From the NCBI GenBank assembly GCA_006386115.1, contig VFIW01000023.1, positions 310,001 through 374,000 of the forward strand: a stretch of DNA of 64,000 nucleotides. Reading direction: 5' to 3'. Shown piece after piece: positions 22,201-31,828 of the stretch; position 1 is the first letter of the stretch, and each line of letters begins with the position of its first letter. The position numbers were made by a program, and so were the translations under genes. Below the pieces are notes generated by a model. The model saw nothing but the letters and a program-made list of their open reading frames with translations, was not told the origin of the DNA and searched no databases. Source of the DNA: Globisporangium splendens (taxonomy: Eukaryota > Oomycota > Peronosporomycetes > Pythiales > Pythiaceae).

Positions 22201-23331
22201 GGTGGCTACACTGCGTACTTTGGCGACCTCGGCAAGGATTCGGTGACGATGCTGGAGTACTTTGCGTCGATTCCAGGCACGGAAGAGATCCGTCCTCAGT
22301 ACAACCCTGCTACGTACATGCTTGAAGTGATTGGTGCCGGTATTGGCCGCGATGTGAAGGATTACTCGGTCGAGTATGCCAACAGTCCATTGTGCAAGGC
22401 GAACCGAGAACGCACGCTTGCGTTGTGCGACCCACCGGCGGAGTTTGTGCGTTTCTCGACCATGAAGTACGACCCTATCGCGACCCCGTTCTGGAACCAG
22501 TTGAGCAACCTTGCGAAGAAGCAGCGTCTGACGTACTGGCGCAACCCTCAGTACAACTTCATGCGCATCTTCCTGTTCCCACTCTTTGGAATCATCTTCG
22601 GCACGACGTTCTACCAATTGGACACCAGCAACCTGAAGAAGATCAACTCGCACATCGGTCTGATCTACAACAGTATGGATTTCATCGGCGTGATCAACTT
22701 GATGACGGTGTTGGAAATCACGTGCGCTGAGCGCGCGGTGTTCTACCGTGAGCGCATGTCCAACTACTACGGTCCACTTCCGTACAGTCTGTCGCTGTTC
22801 TTTGCTGAAATCCCGTACTTGATCGTGGTCACCGTGTCTTTCGTGACCGTCGAGTACTGGCTGGTTGGCTGGAATGACAATGCGGGCGACTTCTTCTTCT
22901 TCCTGCTTGTGTTCTACCTGTACACGTCGCTCTGTACGTACATCGGTCAATGGATGTCGGCGCTGATGCCGAATGCCAAGGTCGCGAACGTCGCTGTCGG
23001 CGCGATTTCCTGCTTGCTCAACTTGTTCAGCGGTTACTTGCTGCCTCGTCCGGAGATGAAAGGATTCTACAAGTGGATCCAGTACATCATGCCATCGAGC
23101 TACTCGCTCTCGGCGCTTGTCGGTGGGCTTCTCGGCAAGAGCGACATTATCGTGTCGGTCACGACAGGCAACAAGACGCAGAATATGACGGTCGCGGACT
23201 ACATCGAAGGAGAATACGATTTCCGACCAGACTCCAAGTACAACTTCATGGTCGGTCTGATCGTGTTCTGGGTGGTCGTCCAAATCGCGATCTATTTGAC
23301 GCTCAAGTTCGTGAGCCACTTGAAGAGATAA
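19273..23331 (+). CDS. Full-size ABCG (PDR-type) transporter, copy 2
   Basis: Paralogue of the gene at 7003, 1352 aa, same NBD1-TMD1-NBD2-TMD2 order and no intron. The open frame reaches 144 codons upstream, but homology between the copies begins at this ATG (TTCAGCATG context). Walker A motifs NPGAGKST and GATGAGKTT, signatures VSGGERKRVT and LSVEQRKRVT and Walker B sequences are intact, so it should be functional. Identity with copy 1 is patchy: about 494 bases (19342-19835) and about 1.35 kb (21901-23255) are identical or nearly so, while 19836-20900 and 21240-21900 differ at many, mostly synonymous, sites. The last 25 codons diverge again (VGLIVFWVVVQIA against VGLICFWIAVQLA). This pattern suggests gene conversion after an older tandem duplication. 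Likely a plasma-membrane exporter; substrate unknown. Confidence 0.95.
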   Translation: MTDKSALLRSEDDGDVPQVYKSLNFKSIQDPYSHRDDDMISRYSTIRADNLDNMLSGGLERFYKKYNHLSRKVNLQLPTPEVRFENLSFSAEVPIPKKVSAQGTVGAYLEKVLTPWRKQPTMRKDVLHPMSGIIKPGSMTLILANPGAGKSTFLKALAGKLQDNSKTKIGGEILYSGLRGEQIDLIKLVGLVDQTDKHIPTLTVRETFKFADLCMNGLPEDQPEEMRDIAALRTELFLQILGLTNCADTVVGDALLRGVSGGERKRVTVGEMLVGGQSLFLCDEISTGLDSAATFDIVQSLRTWCRTLGGSSIVALLQPTPEVVELFDDILMINEGHMIYHGPRTEILSYFQERGFTCPPRTDPADFLIEVTSGRGRKYANGNVEISKLPISPEDFSNLFYQSSIYKVTHESLSKGFNENSFENAEDFKKAKSVVNLARSKGQSEFGLAFWPSTKLLLSRQKTIWLRDRPLLWGKLFEATIIGLVLGMIFFDCDPKYYLRMMFFSIGVFQRQAWQQITISFQLRQVFYKQRTRNFFRTASYAIAESVVQIPVNLAVSLIMGTFFYFMSGLTRTFERYIVYLLILVCFQHAIGAYMTLLSSVSPSITIGQALAGISVSFFLLFSGNIILAELIPDYWIWMYWFNPVSWALRSVMLSEFNGERYTHAQGQARLLSFSITQGNGYLWFGIAVLLCYYFFFTTLNALALHFIRYEKHLGVSGKATKTDDDEADSVYVEVSTPGAPAVDANGGRAKGGGLPFVPATLCIKDLEYFVTLPSGEEKQLLRGITAHFEPGRMVALMGATGAGKTTLMDVIAGRKTGGRIIGEIIVNGEPKNPANFSRITAYCEQMDIHSEAATIYEALVFSANLRLPPNFTYEERMNLVNETLDLLELSMISNELIVNLSVEQRKRVTIGVEVVANPSILFLDEPTSGLDARSAQIVMRGVQSIARTGRTVLCTIHQPSISIFELFDALLLLQAGGYTAYFGDLGKDSVTMLEYFASIPGTEEIRPQYNPATYMLEVIGAGIGRDVKDYSVEYANSPLCKANRERTLALCDPPAEFVRFSTMKYDPIATPFWNQLSNLAKKQRLTYWRNPQYNFMRIFLFPLFGIIFGTTFYQLDTSNLKKINSHIGLIYNSMDFIGVINLMTVLEITCAERAVFYRERMSNYYGPLPYSLSLFFAEIPYLIVVTVSFVTVEYWLVGWNDNAGDFFFFLLVFYLYTSLCTYIGQWMSALMPNAKVANVAVGAISCLLNLFSGYLLPRPEMKGFYKWIQYIMPSSYSLSALVGGLLGKSDIIVSVTTGNKTQNMTVADYIEGEYDFRPDSKYNFMVGLIVFWVVVQIAIYLTLKFVSHLKR

Positions 23332-23691
23332 GCGACATTCATTTTGCTTGTGGCTGAAGTGGTCAAGCGGGTTTGAGCTTTTGCATGCGAATATACATTA
23401 CTACTATACTTTTAGCCGGTTCAAGCGATAGAAAACGACTCGCAAAGACCCCCAACTAAAACCATGAAAAGATGTCGAGGTGTCGTGCACTCAAACTCCG
23501 TTTTGCAGCCTCTGATTTAAAACTGCGCAGATTGTCGCCACAACGTTTAAGCTGAAATGCGTGGTGTGCGAAAGAGATTTATCTCCGCGTGATGACAGAC
23601 AGTTGAGAGAGCGAAAGGAGCCGTGATTGGAATTGATGAGGAACCAAGGGCGACGCACGGATCCACGTCCTATCGTTCAACTTTGTCGACC

Positions 23692-24062
23692 ATGGCCAGC
23701 AACAGCACTCCAACCACCCAGCAGCCGAAACGCAGCAATGGGAGCAGTGAGCGCACGCCGCTGCTCGCGTCGCCAGTAGATGGCTATGGCCGTCTCATCG
23801 TGAGTGCCAGGATGCCTCTCCCGGTTGGCAATGTGCGAATACGACTTCGTCTTTGTCGACGACCGTGACCACGGAGTTGAAGCGCGCGGATCTGAAAGAA
23901 AGAGATCGAGATGGCCATAGGATTTGCACACAGTGCTCGGCACCGTCGAAGCAGCTTCCCATTGAAGAAGATGCAACGTGGAGGCAGGTGTATATGCTTG
24001 CCGAGACTGAAGTGGCATGGATCATGCCGCTCAAACGAACAAATTATTGTGGCTTGCTGTAG
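23692..24062 (+). pseudogene. Possible 5' fragment of a membrane-protein gene
   Basis: An ATG at 23692 starts a Ser/Thr/Gln-rich peptide with ERTPLLASP, a typical acidic dileucine sorting motif at the N terminus of endolysosomal or vacuolar membrane proteins. The frame then meets a good donor (GTGAGT near 23800). A second open stretch, 23853-24062, includes RICTQCSAPSKQLP. No hydrophobic or conserved domain follows before the tandem repeats. I read it as a truncated 5' remnant; it could also be chance. Confidence 0.25.
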
Positions 24063-24626
24063 ATGCTGGAATTGCAATGCGCAGCACCTTCCGCATCATG
24101 ACGACATGACTGCCATGCGTGGATACTGCACGCTGCAGTAGATGGAGAGAGCCTCGAGGTTTTGTCTTGAAAGAGCTGCACGGACGACGGAATGCATTTT
24201 GTCCTTTTACCCGCACCTGCAGCAGGAAACTTGCACACCAACACATTTGCTAGCCGATGAACTAGAAACAGCATTAAAGATCAGGAAAACAGAGAGTCTT
24301 GGGTGACTAGCGTTCTCTTACTGTCCTCCTTGCCATCTGTCGCGTGACAGAAGACGCAGTGCTGGTCAAGCTCTCGCCCTGCGTTCGCACAAATTGAGTT
24401 GAAGGTGTCGTCGACAATGGCTTGAGACTGCTTGGCATTTTAGTTGCCTGCAGTCTCTGGCATTGTGTCGCCCGGACGTCCTCGCATCGCTCTGACTGTG
24501 TTGCTGCTTTTCAACTTGCATGCTTGAGGATCAGATGCGCCGTTTGCGTGCATCTTCACATACCTCGTGACGTCCACTGCGGACAACCAGTACGCTCATT
24601 GTATTCGCTGCATCACCTCGCAGGTT

Positions 24627-25373
24627 AGATATTCTGCTCCATCATTCTCCATTTTTCCCAGTAGAGCTCAAGTGGTCCAGTTCCAGCCTCAGCGGTCCAG
24701 TTTGGACCGGCCCATCCCAGGGAGAGAATCCCTCCTTCTTGGAGGCCCTGGGGTGGTGAGGAATGGAATGCACGATCACTATGAGCATGACTGCGGACCC
24801 TATGTCGTAGTTAATCCGCCATGAAACACAACTGCGACGCCTACCAGGACGCAGCACTAGTACCCGCTGTCTGCGGCCACCACACCGAGCAGCACAAGAC
24901 CCCCGCTGTCTGCGGCCACCACACCGCGCAGCACAAGACCCCGCTGTCTGCGGCCACCACACCGCGCAGCACAAGACCCCCGCTGTCTGCGGCCACCACA
25001 CCGAGCAGCACAAGACCCCCCGCTGATTGCGGCCACCACACCGCGCAGCACAAGACCCCCGTAACAGATCCTACCGGCTCTGTGAATCGAGACGTGATCG
25101 AAGCATCGAAGCGCGGCGTTCACAAGTGCTAGTGAGGCTGACAAAGCACAGCCAAAACGCACAACAACGATTAAAGCCATTTACAAAATGGCACACGAAG
25201 AAACTACAAATGTCAGAAAAACTAGAAAATTACGAAAAACCTGGACGCATGTGTGAAAATGCTTGTGTTACGGCAGGATATGACAGCTGAGAACCCACCA
25301 TTTCTCTTCCCCGGGGAATCTTAAACTCTAAGTTCAATAGATTCTTTATCATCATCAGATATTCTGCTCCATC
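24627..25373. repeat. 17-bp direct repeats bounding about 713 bp
   Basis: AGATATTCTGCTCCATC occurs at 24627-24643 and again at 25357-25373, just upstream of the eIF2B delta start at 25404. The segment between contains the 39-bp tandem repeat. The arrangement could be a long target-site duplication around an insertion, or a local segmental duplication. The ends of the insert show no clear inverted repeats or coding sequence, so the nature of the insert is open. Confidence 0.55.
24865..25060. repeat. Five-unit tandem repeat of 38-40 bp
   Basis: Units start at 24865, 24904, 24942, 24981 and 25021. Each begins CGCTGTCTGCGGCCACC and ends CAGCACAAGACC followed by 2-4 C. Unit length varies only through the C run, which shifts the reading frame between units, so this is unlikely to be a protein repeat. 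Units 1 and 4 carry CCGAGCAG, units 2, 3 and 5 CCGCGCAG; unit 5 has CTGATTG in place of CTGTCTG. Confidence 0.9.
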
Positions 25374-25403
25374 GAGGAATATTCTTGTGCACAAGCACGA
25401 ATC

Positions 25404-27579
25404 ATGGCTTCGCCAGCTACACCTGTCTTTTCATCCAATCCAATCACTTCAGATGCCGATTTTGATGTCTCATTGGCTGAAAGCACAGACTCCCTCAGCC
25501 TTCTAGTCAAGCGACTGGAACAGAAAGCGCTTGTACAGAAGGAAGACCTCAGCATGGCGGACACGAAGACGTCGCCAGTGCTCGCACCCGGCGCCGAACT
25601 CAAGCACCTCGGTACGTTGAGCCATTGTCGAATGCACGCGGTGGGCGGTGAGTCGTGCGGTGACTCTGTGCGGCGGCGTGTGAGCGCGCTGTGTAGCTCG
25701 CTCTGGTCGGAGAAATGGATGGAGTGCTGACGTCTGATGTGTGTGTGTCTTTGGCTCTTTGTGCACGTATGTGGTGCTACAGAAGACATTCTGGATGCCC
25801 AGAAGACGAAGAAAGGCATGGCGGAAGAGCAGTACGAGTACGTCTCTCTCTCTCTCTCTCTCTCTACATTTCTGTGTCTCTTGGTTCGTGTGTCATGGTT
25901 CTCATTTGAATTGTTGTTGTGCGTATTTAGGAGTCAATTGGAAGGCTGGTCACCATCGCCTGGCCAACCAACAGGCAATGACGCAGCGGTATGCACATGT
26001 CATTCGCTCCTCTTGAGTGCTTGGCTTTGATTGACTTACTTGAGATTGCTATGAGCGTAGGGCGGAATGGAGAACCTGAGTCTCGGACCATCAGCCTCGG
26101 CTGCCAACGAAGGTACGCAAGCAGACTTTATGCATCTAGTTAGTACGTGTATGTCGCTAACACAAGTCGTGGCGAGTAGAAGAGGAGCCAAAGTCAGCGG
26201 AGGAGACCAAGCAGTTGACCAAGGCGGAGCGCAAGAAGCTGGCGGCCGAGGCGTTTGCTGCGAAGAACGGTGCCGCGGTGCCCAAGCGCGAAAAGATGTC
26301 CAAGCAGGAACGCCGTGCGATGCAAGAAGCGCAACGTGCGTCGAAAGATGCGCCTACCGCGAAAGCCGTGAAAAAGACTGAAGTCGTGGCTCCCAGTGGA
26401 GTGCGCATGCAGTACGACGACGCCAAGAAGGTCGCGCGCCGCTCGAAGGCGTCCGTCGTCGTGCGCACGCAGGCGCAGAAGCAGGTGCCGCTGTTCTCGC
26501 ATCTGCCACAGTACGAGCGCGAGAGCTCGTTGTCACTCAACGTTGGGTTCTCGAACAGGGAAATCCACCCGTCGGTGCTTTCCCTGGGTCTCAAGTACGC
26601 CGAGGGCAAGATCCTAGGAGGCAATGCGCGCTGCATTGCGATGCTGAACGCGTTCAAAGAAGTGATCGCCGACTACGTGACGCCGGTCAACAAGGTGCTG
26701 AGTCGTGACTTGGACAAATCGCTGCGTCCGCTGATCCAGTACCTCATCGACTGCCGTCCGCACTGCATCAGCATGGGGAATGCGATCCGCAGTGTGCGCA
26801 GCATCATCAGCACGACGTCACCCGAGTTGAGCGACGACGAGGCCAAGAAGCACATCATCGGCGAGATCGACGAGTACATCCAGAGCCGCATCATCTTGGC
26901 CATGCGCGCCGTGTCCAAGAACGCGCAGTCCAAGATCTCGGAGGGCGACGTCATCTTGACGTACGCGCGCTCGAACGTCGTCGAGATGATCTTGAAGGAA
27001 GCGCACGAGCTCCGAAAGATCAACTTTCGCGTCATCGTCGTCGACTCGCGCCCGCACTACGAAGGCAAGAAGCTCGTCAAGAGCCTCGCGGACACGGGGC
27101 TGCCGTGCACGTACATCCACATCAATGCGCTCTCGTACATCATGCGCGACGTGACGAAGGTGCTGCTCGGTGCGTCGGCGTTTATGAGCAATGGTGTTGC
27201 AGTCGGTCGCGTGGGCACGGCGATGGTCGCGATCACGGCGCGCGACGCCAACATCCCCGTGCTCTTCTGCTGCGAGACGTACAAGTTCTCCGACCGCGTG
27301 CAGCTGGACTCGATCACGCACAACGAGCTGCGGGACCCGGACGAGTTGATCTCGTCGTACTCGACGGAGAAATCGCGCCACCGCAGCGGTGGCAGCAGCC
27401 ACGTGCTTTCGGACTGGCGCGACATCTCGAACCTCAAGCTGCTCAACCTGGTCTACGACGTGACGCCGATCGAGTACGTGTCGATGGTCGTGACGGAGCT
27501 GGGCATGATCCCGCCGACGTCCATTCCGGCGATCCTGCGCGAGTACTCGAAGGAAGGTCTCTTAGACCCACTGAACTAA
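25404..27579 (+). CDS. EIF2B4: Translation initiation factor eIF2B subunit delta
   Basis: Regulatory subunit of eIF2B, the nucleotide exchange factor that recharges eIF2 with GTP in the cytosol. Proposed exons: 25404-25611, 25783-25837, 25931-25988, 26061-26112, 26180-27579; phases fit and give 590 aa. Donors are GTACGT, GTACGT, GTATGC and GTACGC; acceptors CAG, TAG, TAG, TAG. The N-terminal third is charged and disordered (Lys/Ala/Glu-rich, AERKKLAAEAF), usual for delta subunits. The C-terminal part is the eIF2B alpha/beta/delta Rossmann-like fold, with GDVILTYARSNVVEMILKEA, VIVVDSRPHYEGKKL, GASAFMSNGVAVGRVGTAMV and the ending YDVTPIEYVSMVVTELGMIP. The length is slightly above the animal protein because of the N terminus. 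An alternative ATG at 25554 would shorten it by 50 residues. A CT microsatellite lies directly after the second donor. Confidence 0.93.
25842..25865. repeat. CT microsatellite in intron 2 of eIF2B delta
   Basis: A TC/CT run starts four bases after the GTACGT donor at 25838. It is intronic, so length changes should not alter the protein. Confidence 0.85.
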
Positions 27580-28217
27580 GTAGTCCACGAGTGCATTTTG
27601 GAGAAACTGATGAAGGTGCGAGTGGAGAGTATGTTGTTGCTGATGACATGGGGAGAGCTTCACCAGCACTGCGTCGTTTGCCCCACGATGAGGACGATAT
27701 GGGATACTAATCACTCAAGACTCTTTGTGTTTCTTGATCTTTACTTTTGGTTCGTCTTGGTCGTGACGTGTTTTTGGAGTCGATGCTGATATTTGTGTGT
27801 ATGAATGTGTTATCAGGACGGAAGAACGGTGATTGAGGTACATCGTGTGTGGGCTGTGCACACTTTTATTTGGTTGACAGATTGCATTGTCTGCGCGAAG
27901 TGCGTTTTATCGGAGTCACCTACAGCTCCAAGTCAATTATGCGAACGTGATTGATTCTTGCTGCACATACAGGTGGTGGACGAATTCAAACGTTAACAAC
28001 ATGGCAAGGGAAAGACACGCACAAAATATTCGTTTTTCTTTTTCGTTCGTCCAAGCAATCGAGACTCTTTTAGCTGGCGCCGCACACATACGCGCACATT
28101 AGCATCTTCGATTTCTTCCCAAGTCTTTCGCGTTCTGTATAGTGTTGGAACGACAGCGTACCGATTCGATATAAAAAAAGCGCAAGCTGCTGACGCCGAA
28201 TTTCAAACATGGTGCAG
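27580..28217. other. Convergent 3' intergenic region
   Basis: About 640 bases between the stop of eIF2B delta and the stop of the minus-strand zinc protein. T-rich on the plus strand, consistent with 3' UTRs. No gene recognised. Confidence 0.5.
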
Positions 28218-28670
28218 CTACAAGATGATGCAGCATTCATCGCCGTACACACTCGCATTGTTCAGTTCATGACAGTTCCGGCATCTACACACACACACAC
28301 ACACACACACATCACAACGCCATCAGCAAGCAGCATCACGCGTATATTGAAATGTAGTTGCTCACCTCCAGCTCGTGCACCCCGCTGGCAGCGGGTACGG
28401 CGCCGAGCACTTCTTGCAGAGCGCGTTGCCCTGCGCATCGCGGCGGACGTTGGCGTTGTTGGGCACGATCTGCGTGGTCACGTGCATCGGCACGGCGCTC
28501 ACGATCGGCCGCCCGAACTGGTCCACCTGCACGTGCTGCGCGGGCGCGGCCACGGGCACGCCGACCGCTGCGCCGTACGGAGGCGGAGGCTGCTGCTGCT
28601 GTGCGTACTGGTAGTCGACGGGCACGCCCATCTCGACCTGCTTCGGGGGCTTGTACGGGTCTTGGCTCAT
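28218..28670 (-). CDS. Small LSD1-like zinc-ribbon protein with C-terminal CaaX box
   Basis: Two exons, 28670-28366 and 28284-28218, joined across an 81-nt intron (donor GTGAGC, acceptor GTGTAG), give 123 aa. Without splicing the protein would stop at GCTSWR; splicing adds CRNCHELNNASVYGDECCIIL. The N-terminal part is Pro/Gln-rich (QYAQQQQPPPPYG), with GRPIV and several Val-rich stretches. The C-terminal module is CKKCSAPYPLPAGCTSWRC followed by RNC: two CxxC pairs separated by a Pro-x-Gly stretch, resembling the LSD1-type zinc finger. The last residues, CIIL, form a CaaX box whose Leu favours geranylgeranylation, so membrane attachment is predicted. I do not recognise an orthologue. It may be an adaptor that tethers partners to membranes. 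Confidence 0.8.
28285..28312. repeat. CA/GT microsatellite forming a splice acceptor tract
   Basis: Twelve or so CA units on the plus strand read (GT)n on the minus strand and run straight into the acceptor TAG of the intron in the small zinc protein. The normal pyrimidine tract is therefore a length-variable dinucleotide repeat. Confidence 0.85.
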
Positions 28671-30886
28671 TTTCTCTTCTTGGTTCTTGCCAGAATAATC
28701 AATTATCAGCTTCGTAAAAGCAGAAAACAAGGAACAAGGAACAAATGCGAGGAAAATGTGCGGAGCTACGACGATTGGCTGTAAATAAGATCTCAAAGTT
28801 TGCTGACCAATGAAATAGAAGAACGACGACTTTTTCAGACACGCACTGGATTTGCAGGTTGAGTCCAACAGGGGTGCAGAGACACGTTGTGGAACGCCCC
28901 AGAATTTGTTCGAGAAAGGAATAAAAAGTAGAATACGGTGATGTTGATGTGTAATTTTCGTCGTTAGCAACTCAACTAGATGAAGTTTACATTCACATTG
29001 GAACCGTCAAATCAACACCCCCCGTTAAAGTTAGCGTGGCTACACTCGTGCCCAACTGGCACTTGTGTTTAGCTCTGCTCACCAAATACCCACTGTTCCA
29101 AAGGCACGCTGCGCAGCGAGAGTCCGAGTGGCAGCGAGCACGTCCATGAGAACGATGTCGGACGCTTCCTTCGCGACCGACGTGCCGCTCGATCCTGAGG
29201 AGACGTTTCAATTGCGCGAAGAGGAGCGGACTTGAATGGAGCACAGAACGATGAACCTCCCATGCTCGCGCAAATACAAAAACAGACCAAGCAAAGAAAC
29301 AATCCTCAGCTCAGCTTAATCGTTGCAATGAGCTTCACCTTCTTGTTTGATAATGCTCGCGACGGCACAGCGTTGTCTGCGACGGATCCGATCATCAATG
29401 AACACGATCACTCATCTCACCCAAGCATTCCTGCGAGGAGAGAAGCAAGATGACTGCCTGTGGGCATTGACGCAGCAGAAAGGTGTCTTTGAAAAAGAAG
29501 CCAGTCCGATACCACAAGTCATATTTGTGGACAGGGATCTTGCATTGTTGAACAGACTGGAGATCGTTTTCCCAGCGACGCCGGTTCTGCTGTGTTCGTG
29601 GCACACATTGAAATATGTCGAGACAGATGCACACAGAATGGATTTCCACGAGTCATTGATGAAGAGAGCTCAACTCTTCGGGCTCCCAAGCACAAAGGCT
29701 CTGCTCGTCATCGTGCGTTCTGCGATACTTTCATTGCTTTGACAAGATCCACGACATACGCGGAGTACGAAGTGCGAAGAAACACTTTGCATCGATTGTC
29801 GGCAGTCGAAGCCAAGTATGCCGATGAAATACGGCTGGATATGTGAAAGAGGAGAATCGTTCGTTGTTGGACGAATCCCGTTGTTCATTTCGGACTGTAA
29901 GCACCTCCTCGAGTGGAAGGTTATCATGCATCCTTGAGACGAAGGGTCTGCTCTTCACACGGGGATCTGTTGACTCTGTTCAACTCGATGAGCATTGGTG
30001 GCGCTTGTCAGTCAAGAAACACAGGGACAAAGTCTCCAACTCACAGGGACTTTTACTGGCCATTTGCACATATTTCCGCTGCTGATTGTCCATACAAACC
30101 CTTGATCGGTTTCGAAGGGGCTACTGGAGAGAAAGATTCTTTCAGAGGGACATCAGTTTTCACAGGCATTTTGCTCTCTGACGACAACACCTCATTGGAT
30201 GAAAATTCGTCAGGAAAGGCAGAGCACCACTGTAGACATGCTAACCTATCCCTTATTCGTAAATATTCCCTCGAGGCATGTCTGTGACAAACAATTCACA
30301 TGAAAATGGAGTCGAGGAGGTCGCTTTGATGTTCAATCTCGTGCAAGTAACTACATGTATACACAGGAATGTGTTTTTACAAGTAAGATGACAGAATGTC
30401 GATCTGGTCGACTGTGAAAGTTTTGCTGTAAGATGTTTACTGCGGTTTTCGTTGATTGCAACGAGCCCACGTTTTTCGGTCTCCAGTACAGAAAACTCCC
30501 GTGTTAGAGCTCTCTCACATTGAAATTGCTCTCTGCTTTTTGCAGGCATGCTCTAATTCAATAAACGTTTGTTTGTGCAACGGCGCAATTTGATGAGTGC
30601 TGTGCTTGACGTTCTCTCGCAACTGAGTTCAATCGCGTGTAAGCCCATGAAAGAGCATTTCGAATGTAGATAGTTTGTATCGTAAGTTCACAGCGAAACT
30701 AAACTTGTCAGAGTGTTCATGTTTCCACACAACGTTTTGGATTCACGTAACAACTGCACTTGTCCCCTAATTGTGGTTCTTATAAAGGAATGCAGCTCCT
30801 GTAAAGGGATATTGGTGCAGTGAAAACCGTCTGTCATTTGGCTGGCGGCAAGATCACTCTCCAAGCAACAAGAAGACAGGCAAGCG
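28671..30886. other. Intergenic region with transposon relic
   Basis: About 2.2 kb. The centre (29347-30130) is a decayed MULE transposase listed separately. The flanks presumably contain the promoters of the zinc protein (-) and of the CCDC137-like gene (+). No terminal inverted repeats could be identified by eye. Confidence 0.5.
29347..30130 (+). mobile_element. Degenerate Mutator-like (MULE) transposase fragment
   Basis: Reading across several frames gives an ordered MULE/FAR1-type transposase core. First comes PQVIFVDRDLALLNRLEIVF and then LLCSWH (29515-29610), the conserved aspartate region before the RWH-like motif. Then TYAEYEVRRNTLHRL (about 29750), and then VEGYHASLRRR with HGDLLTLFNSM (29910-29990), the counterpart of the NRVESFHSVLK region. 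At least two frameshifts and several stops break it, so no active enzyme can be made. Neither the N-terminal zinc domain nor the ends of the element are visible. Confidence 0.75.
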
Positions 30887-31677
30887 ATGGGGCGTGTGGC
30901 GGCGAAGCGCAAGCTCAAGCAGTGCGACCCGTTCTTCAAAGGCAAGCGCGACAATGGCAAGAAGACCAAGGAGTACGACCTGCCGCCCACGGAGTCGAAG
31001 CGCTCCAAGAAGCGCAAGCGCAAGCAATTGGACGACGCGGCGATCGAGCGGTACGTGACGCGCATTTCCGAGGTCGATCCGAACGACACAAGCTCGGGCA
31101 AGAAGAACAAGAAGAACAAGCTCGCCGTCGGCTCGATCCGCGAGGGCGAGAGCATGCGCGAGTTCCAGAAGCGCATCAGCACGGAGGTCAAGCGTGTGAT
31201 CTACGACGAGACCAAGAAGACCAAGCGCAGCAGCGAAAAGCGCAAAGAGTGAGTCGAGTTGATCTGCCTCCTCATTCATCTGGACAAGATAGATGACCGT
31301 CTTCACATGGGGCTGCCATGCTAACTCATTTCTGTTTACTCTGCATTTCCATTAGGTACTTGCTCAAGAAGAAAACGAAGGAGAAGAACCGCAAGATGAC
31401 CGACCAGGAGCGCTACGAGCAGGAGTACCAGACGTCCGGGTCGACCAAGAAGGATTACTTTGACGGCGCGGAAAAAGTGCGCTTTGGCGACCGCGTCGAT
31501 GCGCCGCCAGTGATCCCAAAGCTCGGCGGGATCTTCAAGAAGCGCGCACAAGAGCTGGAGAAGAAGAAACAGCAGCAGCAACAGGGAACCAAGCGCGGAT
31601 CCAACTACAATGGCAACTATGCCGCGGCTGCGAGCGGCAATGGCGGCGGACGCCCAGCGAAAAGGGCCAAAAGATAA
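30887..31677 (+). CDS. CCDC137-like basic nuclear/nucleolar protein
   Basis: Two exons, 30887-31248 and 31356-31677, with donor GTGAGT and acceptor TAG, phase 2; 227 aa. Extremely Lys/Arg-rich. The block VGSIREGESMREFQKRISTE corresponds to the region of human CCDC137 that reads around KGESDGAYIHRM. The block EKVRFGDRVDAPPVIPKL corresponds to its FGEV...PPELTARP motif. The order of the two blocks is conserved. A Gln run (KKKQQQQQG) and a Gly/Ala/Lys tail follow. The role of the family is poorly defined; nucleolar location and ribosome-related functions are expected from the composition. It converges with the JTB-like gene, 150 bases apart. Confidence 0.7.
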
Positions 31678-31828
31678 AAACTACTAGCGCTTTGCGTTTT
31701 GTCACCTCTGTTTCTTCATTTTCAAATAGATCTTTTCTCTTTTTGTGCATGTGCATGGACATTTGCCTTCTGTTCTTCCGTGTGGTCTTCCATCACAAAT
31801 GCTTGTCTAAAGTAGTGCTGATAGAGAT

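Larger units (their letters stand above)
23332..25403. other. Gene-poor region with a possible gene fragment and tandem repeats
   Basis: About 2.1 kb. It holds a possible 5' gene fragment (23692-24062), a 17-bp direct repeat pair (24627-24643 and 25357-25373) and a five-unit tandem repeat (24865-25060), listed separately. Nothing else recognised. Confidence 0.5.

Noticed and set aside
18970..23319. Very long minus-strand ORFs opposite the ABCG genes (such as 18970-21039 and 21295-23319, also 9613-11157)
   Set aside because: They are rich in Arg, His, Val and Asp and mirror the codon bias of the plus-strand genes. Nearly the same antisense frames occur opposite both copies, as expected from the duplicated coding strand. 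No domain is recognisable.
24865..25060. CRISPR-like array
   Set aside because: The units are contiguous with no unique spacers, and the DNA is eukaryotic.
24821..25132. Repeat protein encoded by the 39-bp tandem array (VCGHHTAQHKTP units)
   Set aside because: Unit length varies between 38 and 40 bases, so the frame changes from unit to unit. No upstream gene structure supports it.
27105..27710. Plus-strand ORF of 201 codons overlapping eIF2B delta
   Set aside because: Shadow of the eIF2B delta reading frame, Arg/His/Asp-rich and without conserved motifs.
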